Part shown: positions 34,484 through 42,601 of the stretch, in pieces
How positions within the stretch are numbered: position 1 is the first letter of the stretch
Layout: each line of letters starts with the position of its first letter
Origin: Paraburkholderia fungorum
GTDB taxonomy: Bacteria > Pseudomonadota > Gammaproteobacteria > Burkholderiales > Burkholderiaceae
Assembly (NCBI RefSeq): GCF_902833645.1
Contig: NZ_CADFGE010000006.1
Span: forward strand, 62,001-126,000
Length of the DNA stretch: 64,000 nt
Reading direction: 5' to 3'
Notes under the pieces: model-generated
What the model saw: only the letters and a program-made list of their open reading frames with translations
What the model was told of the DNA's origin: nothing
Databases searched by the model: none
Made by a program: the position numbers and the translations under genes

Positions 34484-36133
34484 TCAGCGTTTTGCCACCT
34501 TGATGTCGGTCGCCTCGATATCCCAGGTGGCGGCCGTCTTGCCCTCATCGCGCAGCTGATACTTCAGAATGCGGCCTTGCGGGTTTTTCGGCAGCGTCTC
34601 GCGAAACTCGATGTAGCGCGGCAGGGCGTAATATGGAACGGCGTCGGTAGCCCAGTGGAACAGGGCCTCGGCAGTGAGGGCCGAACCCGGATTCAGAATG
34701 GCGGTGACTTTGACGTCGTCCTCGCCTTTGTCCGATGGTACGGCGTGGACCGCGACCTCGGCGATATCGGGGTGGCGTGCAAAGGCCGATTCCATCTCGA
34801 AGCTGGAAATATTTTCGCCACGGCGGCGCAAATAGTCTTTTTTGCGGTCTACGAAATAGAAGAATCCATCGTCGTCGAACTTGCCTATATCTCCGGTATG
34901 GAACCACATGTTGCGCATCAGCTTCAGCGTCTCCTCGGGACGGCGCCAGTAGCCCATGAACATGATGTCCGGTCGCAGCGGACGGCAGACGATTTCGCCC
35001 GGCGTATTGGCTGGCAGCTCGCGGTCGAGATCGTCCACGATGCGTACGTCGAAGTCGGCGATGCGCTTGCCGGACGACCCGGGCGCCGCGTATTCGCCGG
35101 CCGGCAGCGAGGTGATCACGCATGCTTCCGTGAGGCCGTAGCCGTTGCCACCGACCTGTCGCGCGCCGAAGCGTTCGCGCCAGACCTTCTTGTTCTCTTC
35201 CGTGAACGGATTGCCGCGCACTGTATGAATCTGGCCGAAACAGCGCTTTGCCGCTTCGTGATCCGGCGCATTGGCGAGCAGGCCGCCCATGCCGCCGAGA
35301 ATCGACGCAATGGTCGCGCCGCTGCGTTCGACTTCGGGCCAGAAATTGGACACCGAGAAACGCGGAATGATCGCCACACGCGCGCCGACCAGGATATTCG
35401 ACAGGATGCCCACCGCCAGCGCGTTCATGTGAAACAGCGGCAGCGGCGTGATCGTCACGTCGTCGGCGCTCGCGGGGCCGGCGCGCAATTGCAGGCGCGC
35501 CAGATTACACATGAAGTTGTAGCTGATCATGCAGCCCTTGGACGGGCCGGTGGTGCCGGATGTATAGATCAGGCTGGCGAGGTCCCACGGGTTCGGCTTG
35601 CGTTCGAAGGGCGTGTCGTCCTGACCGCGGTGGGCGTCGAGCGGCGCAAGCGGCAAGGGGCCGCAAGTGGCAGCCGTGACGGCCGCCGCGCTCGCGTCGG
35701 CGCTGCGATACAGCACCTGCTTCACGTCGGACAGTTGTGCCGCCACGGCGGCGATTCGGTCGAGATAGTCGGCTTCGCAGATCACGAGCGGCGCGCCGGC
35801 GTCGGCGATCTGATGGCGCAGGAATTCGCCGCGCAACGCCGTGTTGATCGGTACGCTGACGGCGCAAAGTTTGTTGACCGCGAGCCAGGAGATCACGGCG
35901 TCGACGTTGTTGTCGAGCATCGTGACGACGGTTTGCCCGGCCTGAACCCCGAGCGATGCCAGCGAGTGGGCGAGGCGTGTGGAAAGACGGTCGACGTCCG
36001 CGTAGGTGTACAGCGCCCCCGAAAAGTCGAGCAGAACCCGGTCCGGATGCGCCGCAACGGCGCGCTCGAGTGCGGCGATAACGGTGTCCTGTTCGCCGGG
36101 CGACCACGTCTCTGCTCTTCCCATACCAGCCAT
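34484..36133 (-). CDS. AMP-forming acyl-CoA synthetase (candidate diterpenoid-CoA ligase)
   Basis: 549 aa class I adenylate-forming ligase. P-loop LIYTSGTTGPSKGCM near residue 190, NGYGLTEACV near 345, the hinge HTGDIGKFDDDGFFYFVDRKKDYLRRRGENIS near 425, and the acyl-transfer Lys in LPKNPQGRILKYQL near the C-terminus. A close relative is the crotonobetaine ligase group. Start at 36133 follows GAGAGG. Published resin-acid clusters contain a CoA ligase (ditJ or tdtL); activating the C-18 carboxylate is the obvious guess. It diverges from a TetR gene with a palindrome between them. Confidence 0.87.
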   Translation of the reverse strand: MAGMGRAETWSPGEQDTVIAALERAVAAHPDRVLLDFSGALYTYADVDRLSTRLAHSLASLGVQAGQTVVTMLDNNVDAVISWLAVNKLCAVSVPINTALRGEFLRHQIADAGAPLVICEADYLDRIAAVAAQLSDVKQVLYRSADASAAAVTAATCGPLPLAPLDAHRGQDDTPFERKPNPWDLASLIYTSGTTGPSKGCMISYNFMCNLARLQLRAGPASADDVTITPLPLFHMNALAVGILSNILVGARVAIIPRFSVSNFWPEVERSGATIASILGGMGGLLANAPDHEAAKRCFGQIHTVRGNPFTEENKKVWRERFGARQVGGNGYGLTEACVITSLPAGEYAAPGSSGKRIADFDVRIVDDLDRELPANTPGEIVCRPLRPDIMFMGYWRRPEETLKLMRNMWFHTGDIGKFDDDGFFYFVDRKKDYLRRRGENISSFEMESAFARHPDIAEVAVHAVPSDKGEDDVKVTAILNPGSALTAEALFHWATDAVPYYALPRYIEFRETLPKNPQGRILKYQLRDEGKTAATWDIEATDIKVAKR

Positions 36134-36195
36134 ATCAACCTCTCCGAAAATGAACTGGGTGTGAACCGGGCGACCTGCCCAGAAATTCTAACCCG

Positions 36196-36208
36196 AGAAT
36201 TGAATTCT
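36196..36208. promoter_or_regulatory. palindrome AGAATTGAATTCT, probable TetR operator
   Basis: Perfect 6+1+6 inverted repeat in the 140 bp between the divergent CoA ligase (starts 36133) and TetR (starts 36274) genes. A related AGAAATTCT sits just to the left (36180-36188). TetR proteins commonly repress both themselves and a divergent neighbour from such a site. Confidence 0.6.
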
Positions 36209-36273
36209 AGTGTTTGTATTCCGATCCTGATCTGCGGGGAAACCCGCACACTTTTATAAAAACTGATCAACTT

Positions 36274-37080
36274 ATGGCTAAACAGACCACCTCATCGAAA
36301 ACAGGCACGTCGAAGATCGCCGCCGGACAACCGGCGAAGAAACGCGCCGTCGCGGAGAAGAGCAGCAAGAGCGCGGCGCAGTCGGTGGCGCCCGCGCCAA
36401 AGGCACGCAAGAGCCGCGCGCCTGCCGTGCAAGCCGCGCCGGCTGCGTCTCCAGCGCCTGCCGGCGCACCCGCCGCGGCCCCGCGCCGCCGGCGCAGCAA
36501 TCGCCGCTCCGAACAGACCATCGACAACATCTTTGCGGCGACGGAAAAGGTCGTGCTGGAGTCGGGGGCGGACCGCATTTCCATTCTTGAAGTGTGCGAA
36601 ACGGCGGGCGTCTCGCGGGGCACGTTTTACCGTTATTTCGCGTCACAGGACGAACTGCTCGAAGCGTTTTCGCGCCACAAAAGGGAGAACTTCCACAAGT
36701 CGCTGGCCGAACTGCTGGTGCGCTATCAGGATCCGGACGAGCGCTTCGACGTCGTCATCAACTATCTGCAGGACTACCTCGACGCGGGCAATTCCCGGCG
36801 CATGCTGCTGGTCGCACCGGAGTTCGCGCTGCGGTTCTTCAAACGCATTTTTCATGACGCCGTGGTGCGCTTTCAGGACTTGCTGTCGCCGGTGTTCGAC
36901 GCATGGGACGAGCGTCTGGGCGTCAAACTCGATCGCGAACTGATCTGCGACCTGCTGATCCGTTTCGTCATGAGTGAACACCTTGTGTCGAACGAGTCGG
37001 AACGGGGCGCGATGCAACGCCGTATCGGCCGCCTCATCGATTCGATCCGCTTCGGCGGCGTGACGCGGGCACGCCGCTGA
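36274..37080 (+). CDS. TetR-family regulator with long basic Ala/Lys/Pro N-terminal tail
   Basis: 268 aa. The TetR helix-turn-helix is ISILEVCETAGVSRGTFYRYFASQDELLEAF (about residues 98-128), followed by a ligand-binding domain. In front is a 79-residue low-complexity tail rich in Ala, Lys, Pro and Arg (KTGTSKIAAGQPAKKRA, then APAASPAPAGAPAAAP and RRRRSNRR), resembling histone-H1-like or PhaF-like DNA-binding tails. The start at 36274 is the first plausible Met for the tail (an earlier ATG at 36214 lies in the operator region). Likely autoregulates and controls the divergent CoA ligase. Confidence 0.85.
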   Translation: MAKQTTSSKTGTSKIAAGQPAKKRAVAEKSSKSAAQSVAPAPKARKSRAPAVQAAPAASPAPAGAPAAAPRRRRSNRRSEQTIDNIFAATEKVVLESGADRISILEVCETAGVSRGTFYRYFASQDELLEAFSRHKRENFHKSLAELLVRYQDPDERFDVVINYLQDYLDAGNSRRMLLVAPEFALRFFKRIFHDAVVRFQDLLSPVFDAWDERLGVKLDRELICDLLIRFVMSEHLVSNESERGAMQRRIGRLIDSIRFGGVTRARR

Positions 37081-37392
37081 GCGTATGACGTTCACGCGCG
37101 CCACGGCTTCCAGCGAGCGTCCTGACGCCGGCTTTCTGGGCGGGGCGGACGCGTCGCCATGCAGCAATGCCAGTGGCAGCAGAAGGGGACAGCCAGCCGG
37201 AGGCAGGCATCGAGGAATTCGTGAGGAGCCCACGTAAACGTTAATTTGAACACATTTGCATTAAGTGGCTAACATTGGCATGATGTCGAACAGTCTGATC
37301 TGCTTCGCGCATCTGGCTTTCGTGCGCCCGGGTGTCGGTGAACCGCAGACAGGTCTATCCCACATCTGCGCCGTCGAGCGCCAGGAGACATC
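37081..37392. other. intergenic region, 312 bp, promoter for the amidohydrolase operon
   Basis: No credible gene. The left half is GC-rich and featureless. The right half is AT-rich and holds the TGAACA-type site at 37247-37271; CATGAT near 37279 is a possible -10. The amidohydrolase ATG at 37393 follows CAGGAGACATC. Confidence 0.6.
37247..37271. promoter_or_regulatory. dyad TGAACA-N13-TGGCTA upstream of amidohydrolase operon
   Basis: The left arm is a perfect TGAACA (37247-37252); the right arm TGGCTA (37266-37271) matches poorly. The spacer starts CATTTGC, close to the site at 33.6 kb read on the minus strand. Weakest of the eight sites. Confidence 0.4.
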
Positions 37393-38475
37393 ATGCTCAT
37401 CGACCTTCATGCCCACGCTCCGCATCCGGGCTACTACAACCAACACCCCCACTGGGGCCCGTTCTTCGAACAGCACGAGGACGGCGACGTCAAGCTGCGG
37501 GTGGGCGACTGGATCCTGACGCTGGGTTCCCCGGAGCGCAAGGCAGCGGTGCGCTCCGGCAAAGGACTGAAGCTCGACGAGTACTTCGCGCGCTGGGCCA
37601 ATCCGAACGTACGTCTGGCCGGTATGGATGCCGCGGGCCAGAATGCCCAGGTGGTGTCGGTGCCGTCGCATTGCTACATGTACTGGGCGGAAGCGGACTT
37701 TTCGGTGCGCTATGCGAAGAAGGTCAACGACACGCTCGCTGAATACTGTTCCGCCGCGCCCGATCGTCTGATGTTCTGGGCGCACGCGCCGCTGAACGTG
37801 CCGGAAGAAGCTGCGAAGGAAATTCGCCGTGCGTGCGGTGAACTCGGTGCAAAAGGGCTCGTGGCGGGCGGCGCCAATTTCGGCGGCCTCGAATTCGATT
37901 CGCCGGAACTCGATCCGGTCTGGCAGGCGCTGTGCGATCTCGACTTGCCGATGTTCATCCACGGCTACAACCAGTCGGTGACGTGGGGCAAGAAGGCCAA
38001 CGAGGACCGCTACGAGACCACGGCGATTGTCGGTATGCAGTACGACGAAACGCGCTGCTTCTGGAATCTGATTTGCGGCGGCGTGTTCGACCGCTTCCCG
38101 GATCTCAAGGTGTACATCACACACGGCGGCGGCTACGTGCCTTATCAGCTTGGCCGTCTCGCGCAGTGCAATACCAATCTCGACTTCGCGCACAACAAGA
38201 AGCCGGTGCTGGACTATCTGAAGAACTTCTATTTCGACGTCGAGCTGCATGAGGTGCCGATGCGCCAGGCGCTGATCGACATCATCGGCGCGGACCGGAT
38301 TCTGTACGGCAGCAACTTCGGCGGCAGCGACGCGGTGCGTCACGATCTCACCGACGGTTTGCGTTTGTCGGAAGAAGACCTGCAAAAGATCCGCTGGCAG
38401 AACGCCTGCAAGCTGCTGCATCTCGACCCCGCGAAAATCGGTGCACCGGCGCCTAAGCAGGCGGTGAGCGTATGA
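37393..38475 (+). CDS. amidohydrolase-2 (ACMSD/LigY-like) family protein
   Basis: 360 aa paralogue of the protein at 18.5 kb. Metal motifs: HAH at residues 6-8, His in MFIHGYNQS, and His in YITHGGG; again Asn (YGSNFGG) replaces the usual Asp. Relatives decarboxylate aromatic carboxylates or cleave C-C bonds in meta-cleavage products. ATGA overlap with the FAH gene downstream shows tight coupling, so the two probably act on consecutive intermediates. Confidence 0.84.
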   Translation: MLIDLHAHAPHPGYYNQHPHWGPFFEQHEDGDVKLRVGDWILTLGSPERKAAVRSGKGLKLDEYFARWANPNVRLAGMDAAGQNAQVVSVPSHCYMYWAEADFSVRYAKKVNDTLAEYCSAAPDRLMFWAHAPLNVPEEAAKEIRRACGELGAKGLVAGGANFGGLEFDSPELDPVWQALCDLDLPMFIHGYNQSVTWGKKANEDRYETTAIVGMQYDETRCFWNLICGGVFDRFPDLKVYITHGGGYVPYQLGRLAQCNTNLDFAHNKKPVLDYLKNFYFDVELHEVPMRQALIDIIGADRILYGSNFGGSDAVRHDLTDGLRLSEEDLQKIRWQNACKLLHLDPAKIGAPAPKQAVSV

Positions 38476-39329
38476 AGCTCGCGCGCTGCACGGACGGCGG
38501 CGCGCCGTTCTGGGCCGTCGTGGATACGGAGCGAGGCGAAGCGACCCCGATCAGCGGCTCGTTCGCCGAATGGGCGCCGGCACTCACAGCAAGACCGGAG
38601 GACGGCGCCGCCGCACTCAAGCTAGCAGGTGCGCCGCGCAAGCTGGGCGAGTTGCGCCTGTTACCGCCGGTCGAACGGAGCAACCGCGTGGTCGTCGCCG
38701 GCGCTAACTATGCGAAGCACCTGAATGCCGACTTCGGTATGAAGAGCCACAGTCAGCCGGTGGCGTTCCTGAAGGCCTATGGCGCGCTGATCGGCGCGCG
38801 CGATCCGATTCGCTATCCGCCGCTGACCAAAGAACTCGACCACGAAGTCGAACTGGTTGCCGTGATCGGCGCGCGGCAGGTGAACCGTGCCGATCCGCTT
38901 GGCAGTGTGCTGGGTTACACGGTAGGCAACGACGTCAGCGCGCGCGATCTGCAACGCAGCGGGCCGCCGGGCGTCGGCATGGATCTGTTCGCCGCGAAGA
39001 GCCAGGATCGCTCGACGGGCCTCGGCCCCTGGATCGTCACGCGCGACGAATTCGCGCCCGGCAGTCCGGCCTTGCGCATGACCCTGAAAGTGAACGGCGA
39101 GACGCGCCAGGACGCATCGTCGGGAGAGATGACGTGGGACGTGGCGGCGCTGGTGCGTTTCGTTGACGAGCGCTCGCGCTTCGAGGCGGGGGATGTGCTG
39201 TTCACCGGCTCGCCGGAGGGCACAGGCCAGGGGACAGGCCGTTTCCTGAATCCCGGCGATGTGGTGGAAGCCTCGATCGAAGGCATCGGCACATTGCGCA
39301 ACGTCGTATCGGCAAACGAATCAGCATGA
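38472..39329 (+). CDS. fumarylacetoacetate hydrolase family protein
   Basis: 285 aa. MKLARCTDGGAPFWAVVD at the N-terminus, then VVVAGANYAKHL, LDHEVELVAVIGAR (metal Glu), LGYTVGNDVSARDLQ, and FTGSPEGTGQGTG. Its N-terminus is clearly paralogous to the truncated FAH gene at the right edge of the window (VKLARVRDAAGECFWAQVD). It overlaps the amidohydrolase by 4 bases and is followed by the dehydrogenase gene. Likely a C-C hydrolase or decarboxylase for a ring-cleavage product. Confidence 0.88.
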   Translation: MKLARCTDGGAPFWAVVDTERGEATPISGSFAEWAPALTARPEDGAAALKLAGAPRKLGELRLLPPVERSNRVVVAGANYAKHLNADFGMKSHSQPVAFLKAYGALIGARDPIRYPPLTKELDHEVELVAVIGARQVNRADPLGSVLGYTVGNDVSARDLQRSGPPGVGMDLFAAKSQDRSTGLGPWIVTRDEFAPGSPALRMTLKVNGETRQDASSGEMTWDVAALVRFVDERSRFEAGDVLFTGSPEGTGQGTGRFLNPGDVVEASIEGIGTLRNVVSANESA

Positions 39330-39343
39330 AGGGAGACAGCGGT

Positions 39344-40246
39344 ATGACTTTGAAAAACAACAAGGTGGTCGTGGTCGGCGCGGGTCTGATGGGCACCGGC
39401 ATCGCGCATGCGTTCGCAAGTTCGGGGTTCAGCACGGCACTCGTCGACTCGGACGAAAACGCGCTGGAACGCGCGCACAAAGGCATCGGCAAGATTCTCG
39501 ACGACGGCGTGCGGCTCGGTAAATTTCAGGTCACCGCGGCCGATGCCGCGAAGGCACGGCTCACTATCAAGACCGACCTCGCTGCCGCCGCGAACGGTGC
39601 GCATCTGCTGATCGAAACCGTCTCGGAGAAACTCGCGGTCAAGCAGGCGGTGGTCGCGCATGCAGCCGACGTGATGGCCGACGGCGCGCTATACGCGACC
39701 AACACCTCGGCGCTCAGCGTGACCGAAATCGCCACAGCGGTAGCGCATCCGGAACGCGTGATCGGCATGCATTTCTTCAACCCCGTGCATAAGATGAAGC
39801 TGGTCGAACTGGTGCGCGGCCTTGCCACCAGCGACGAAACCGTGGCGCTCACGCGTGAGTATTCGGATGCGATCGGCAAGACGTCGATCATCGTCAACGA
39901 ATCGCCCGGTTTGACGACGAGCCGCATGTCGGCTCTCGCCGGCAACGAGGCGATGTGGATGTTGCAGGAGGGCGCGGCCAGCGCGGAGGATATCGACACC
40001 GCGCTGCGTCTCGGCTTCAATCATCCGATGGGGCCGCTCGAGCTTGGCGATCTCACGGGCTGGGACACGCGCCTGTCGGTGCTGAGGTATCTCCATCAGA
40101 CACTCGGCGACAAGTTTCGCCCGTGTCCCCTGATCATCAAGATGGTGGCCGCGGGACGCCTTGGCCGCAAGACCGGCCATGGCGTGTATCGCTACGAAGA
40201 CGGTCAGCGGGTGCCCGGCTCGGGTCTGAAGGGGAGTGCGCTATGA
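39344..40246 (+). CDS. 3-hydroxyacyl-CoA dehydrogenase (3-hydroxybutyryl-CoA dehydrogenase type)
   Basis: 300 aa. Rossmann motif VVVVGAGLMGTGIAHAFA, substrate/catalytic segment HFFNPVHKMKLVELVRG with the catalytic His, and the C-terminal domain (ALRLGFNHPMGPLELGDLTG). The start at 39344 follows GGGAGACAGC; the ATG at 39326, overlapping the FAH stop, lacks a site. NAD-dependent oxidation of a 3-hydroxyacyl-CoA before the thiolase, with which it overlaps by ATGA. Published dit clusters include such a gene (ditN), but I leave the name open. Confidence 0.9.
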   Translation: MTLKNNKVVVVGAGLMGTGIAHAFASSGFSTALVDSDENALERAHKGIGKILDDGVRLGKFQVTAADAAKARLTIKTDLAAAANGAHLLIETVSEKLAVKQAVVAHAADVMADGALYATNTSALSVTEIATAVAHPERVIGMHFFNPVHKMKLVELVRGLATSDETVALTREYSDAIGKTSIIVNESPGLTTSRMSALAGNEAMWMLQEGAASAEDIDTALRLGFNHPMGPLELGDLTGWDTRLSVLRYLHQTLGDKFRPCPLIIKMVAAGRLGRKTGHGVYRYEDGQRVPGSGLKGSAL

Positions 40247-41418
40247 GCCGCGACGTCGTGATCGTGGGTGCGGCGCGCACGCCGATCGGCAAGTTTCGCG
40301 GCGCGCTCGCGGGCGTGCGTGCCGATCATCTGGGTGCGCATGTGATCGATGAACTGGTCAAACGTGTGGGGCTCGCGCCGGAAGTCGTCAACGACGTAAT
40401 CTTCGGCTGCGTCACGCAGATTGGCGAGCAGTCCGCCAATATCGCGCGCACGTCGTTGCTCGGCGCGGGTTGGCCGGACCGCATCCCGGGCCTCACGATC
40501 GACCGAAAATGCGGCTCCGGCGAGGAAGCGGTGCACGTCGCCGCGGGTCTGATTGCATTCGGAGCGGCCGAGGTGGTGGTGGCCGGCGGCGCGGAAAACA
40601 TGAGCCGCGTCCCGATGGGCAGCAATCGCGATCTGCATGGTGAGGCGTTCGGCTGGATGGCGAGCGAGCGGTACGAGCTGACGAGCCAGGGTGAAGCAGC
40701 CGAGCGTCTGTGCGACAAGTGGGAACTCGGGCGCGAACAGCTCGATGCGTTCGCGGTGGAGAGCCATCGGCGTGCGGCGGCCGCGGCAGCGGAAGGCTGG
40801 TTTGCGCGCGAGATCGTCCCCGTGCCGGTGCAGCGTCTGCGCGAGAAGTCGCAGGAAGGCGAGGCGCCGCTTTTCTCCGCGGATGAAACAATCCGTCCCG
40901 GCACGCATGCCGAGAAGCTCGCCACGCTGAAGACGAGTTTTCGCAGCCAGGGGCGCCTGACGGCCGGCAATTCGTCACAGATATCGGACGGCGCGGCGGC
41001 CCTGCTGCTGATGTCCGCCGGCCAGGCGAAGGCGCTCGGCGTGAAGGCGCGCGCACGGGTGCGGGCGGTCGCCACCGTCGGCGCCGATCCGACCTTGATG
41101 CTCACCGGTCCCATTGCGGCGACGCGTGAGGTGCTGGCGAAGGCTGGGCTTGGCATCGACGATATCGATCTGTTCGAGGTCAACGAGGCCTTTGCGTCCG
41201 TGCCGCTCGTGTGGATGAAAGAACTCGGCGTGCCGCATTCGAAGCTGAACGTGAACGGCGGGGCGATCGCGCTGGGCCATCCGCTGGGCGCGAGCGGGGC
41301 ACGCATCATGACCTCGATGCTGCATGAGCTGGAACGGCGTGGCGCGCGCTATGGCTTGCAGGCGATCTGCTGCGCGGGCGGCCTCGGCACGGCGACGATT
41401 ATCGAGCGGCTGGACTGA
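40243..41418 (+). CDS. acetyl-CoA acyltransferase (thiolase)
   Basis: 391 aa classical thiolase. Nucleophile Cys90 in LTIDRKCGSGEEAVH, His in NVNGGAIALGHPLGASGARI, and the second Cys in CCAGGLGTATIIE. Cleaves a 3-oxoacyl-CoA to acetyl-CoA and a shortened acyl-CoA. It follows the 3-hydroxyacyl-CoA dehydrogenase with a 4-base overlap and ends the operon before a strong terminator. Confidence 0.9.
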   Translation: MSRDVVIVGAARTPIGKFRGALAGVRADHLGAHVIDELVKRVGLAPEVVNDVIFGCVTQIGEQSANIARTSLLGAGWPDRIPGLTIDRKCGSGEEAVHVAAGLIAFGAAEVVVAGGAENMSRVPMGSNRDLHGEAFGWMASERYELTSQGEAAERLCDKWELGREQLDAFAVESHRRAAAAAAEGWFAREIVPVPVQRLREKSQEGEAPLFSADETIRPGTHAEKLATLKTSFRSQGRLTAGNSSQISDGAAALLLMSAGQAKALGVKARARVRAVATVGADPTLMLTGPIAATREVLAKAGLGIDDIDLFEVNEAFASVPLVWMKELGVPHSKLNVNGGAIALGHPLGASGARIMTSMLHELERRGARYGLQAICCAGGLGTATIIERLD

Positions 41419-41458
41419 AGCGTGCGCCGGTATATCGAGGAAAGTTCTGGAAAGCATA

Positions 41459-41486
41459 CGGCGCGCTAAAACAGCGCGCCGTTTTT
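41459..41486 (+). terminator. rho-independent terminator after the thiolase gene
   Basis: CGGCGCGCT and AGCGCGCCG form a perfect 9-bp stem with a 5-base loop (41459-41481), followed by five T residues. The next gene (glutathione peroxidase) is convergent. Confidence 0.88.
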
Positions 41487-41528
41487 CGTGCGACTGAAAT
41501 AAGCTGCTGAAATCGGTCAGCCTCGCCG

Positions 41529-42074
41529 TTACTTCGCGAGTTCCGCATCGATCGCCGCCACGAGACGCGGATCGTCCGCCGCGACATCGGGGGCAAAGCG
41601 CGCCACCACGTCACCCTTGCGGTTCAGCAGAAACTTTTCGAAATTCCACAGCACTTCGACCGGATCGCCCGATTCGATGCCATAGCCTTTCAGCCGCTCA
41701 CGAAATGGACCGTCGCCGATCGCCGACGGTTGCGCGCCTGTCAGTGCCGCATACAGCGGGTGCTTGTCTTCGCCCGTCACCGAAATCTTCGAGAACAGCG
41801 GGAAGTGCACGTCGTAACTCGTCGAGCAGAACGATTTGATTTCTTCGTCGGTGCCCGGCTCCTGGCCCTTGAAGTTGTTGGCAGGAAAACCCAGCACTTC
41901 AAGACCGGCTGCGCGCTTGTCCTGATAGAGGCTTTCCAGCCCCGTGTACTGCGGCGTTAGCCCGCATTTCGACGCTACATTGACGACCAGCAGCACCTTG
42001 CCGCGATACTGCGCGAGGTTGCCGGGTGCGCCGTCGATAGTGGTAACGGGAATGTCGTAAATCGATGTGCTCAT
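41529..42074 (-). CDS. glutathione peroxidase family protein
   Basis: 181 aa thioredoxin-fold peroxidase with Cys37 (VNVASKCGLTPQY) as the peroxidatic residue, not selenocysteine, and the motifs LGFPANNFKGQEPG and WNFEKFLLNRKG. Reduces hydroperoxides, probably with thioredoxin. It is last on the minus strand after P450, lipocalin-like and SnoaL-like genes; it may defend against peroxide from uncoupled oxygenases or be a bystander. Confidence 0.9.
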   Translation of the reverse strand: MSTSIYDIPVTTIDGAPGNLAQYRGKVLLVVNVASKCGLTPQYTGLESLYQDKRAAGLEVLGFPANNFKGQEPGTDEEIKSFCSTSYDVHFPLFSKISVTGEDKHPLYAALTGAQPSAIGDGPFRERLKGYGIESGDPVEVLWNFEKFLLNRKGDVVARFAPDVAADDPRLVAAIDAELAK

Positions 42075-42185
42075 TGCGAGTCCTCTGGTTGCAGACAGAT
42101 GAAAAAGCGCTGATCTGCACTGTACGTGATTCTGTGCGATCGCGCGCGGCGTGCGGCGTGCGCCTGGCCGGGCACGAGCGCCGAA

Positions 42186-42542
42186 CTACTGCTTGACGAA
42201 GTAGCGCACGAATACATGACCGGCCGCGAAGCGAAACAGCTCGACCGTTTCGATCACGCGCTCGGTGCCGATCACCACGTTACGCACGTAGCAGGCAGCT
42301 TCGTTGCTGTTGATGATCTTCGCGACCGGTTCGGCGCGGATGTTCGCCCGCTGGTTCTCCCACATGTACTCGAGCACAGGCCAACCGTCCTGCGGCGGCC
42401 GGCCGATGTATTCGATCGTGAGTCCGGCGGGCGCGACGCGTCGGTAAGCGGCAAAGAAGGCGGCCTTGTCGCCGGTATTCCAGTGTTCGGTCTGGTCGCG
42501 CAGGAAGGCTGCGATTGTTTCGGCGGTTTCGGTAGTGGACAT
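42186..42542 (-). CDS. SnoaL/NTF2-like protein
   Basis: 118 aa cone-shaped NTF2-like fold: IAAFLRDQTEHWNTGDKAAFFAAYRRVAP, then WPVLEYMWENQ and a beta-rich C-terminus. Members include polyketide cyclases, steroid isomerases and small dehydratases. The start at 42542 (MSTTETAETI) gives family length. It lies between the lipocalin-like gene and glutathione peroxidase, same strand as the P450, so it may act on a P450 product. No catalytic residues can be assigned. Confidence 0.7.
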   Translation of the reverse strand: MSTTETAETIAAFLRDQTEHWNTGDKAAFFAAYRRVAPAGLTIEYIGRPPQDGWPVLEYMWENQRANIRAEPVAKIINSNEAACYVRNVVIGTERVIETVELFRFAAGHVFVRYFVKQ

Positions 42543-42601
42543 GATCGTTTCGCTTGAAAGGAACGCACCTTCGTGCTTCGAAGACGCTTCGTGGGAACAC
42601 G

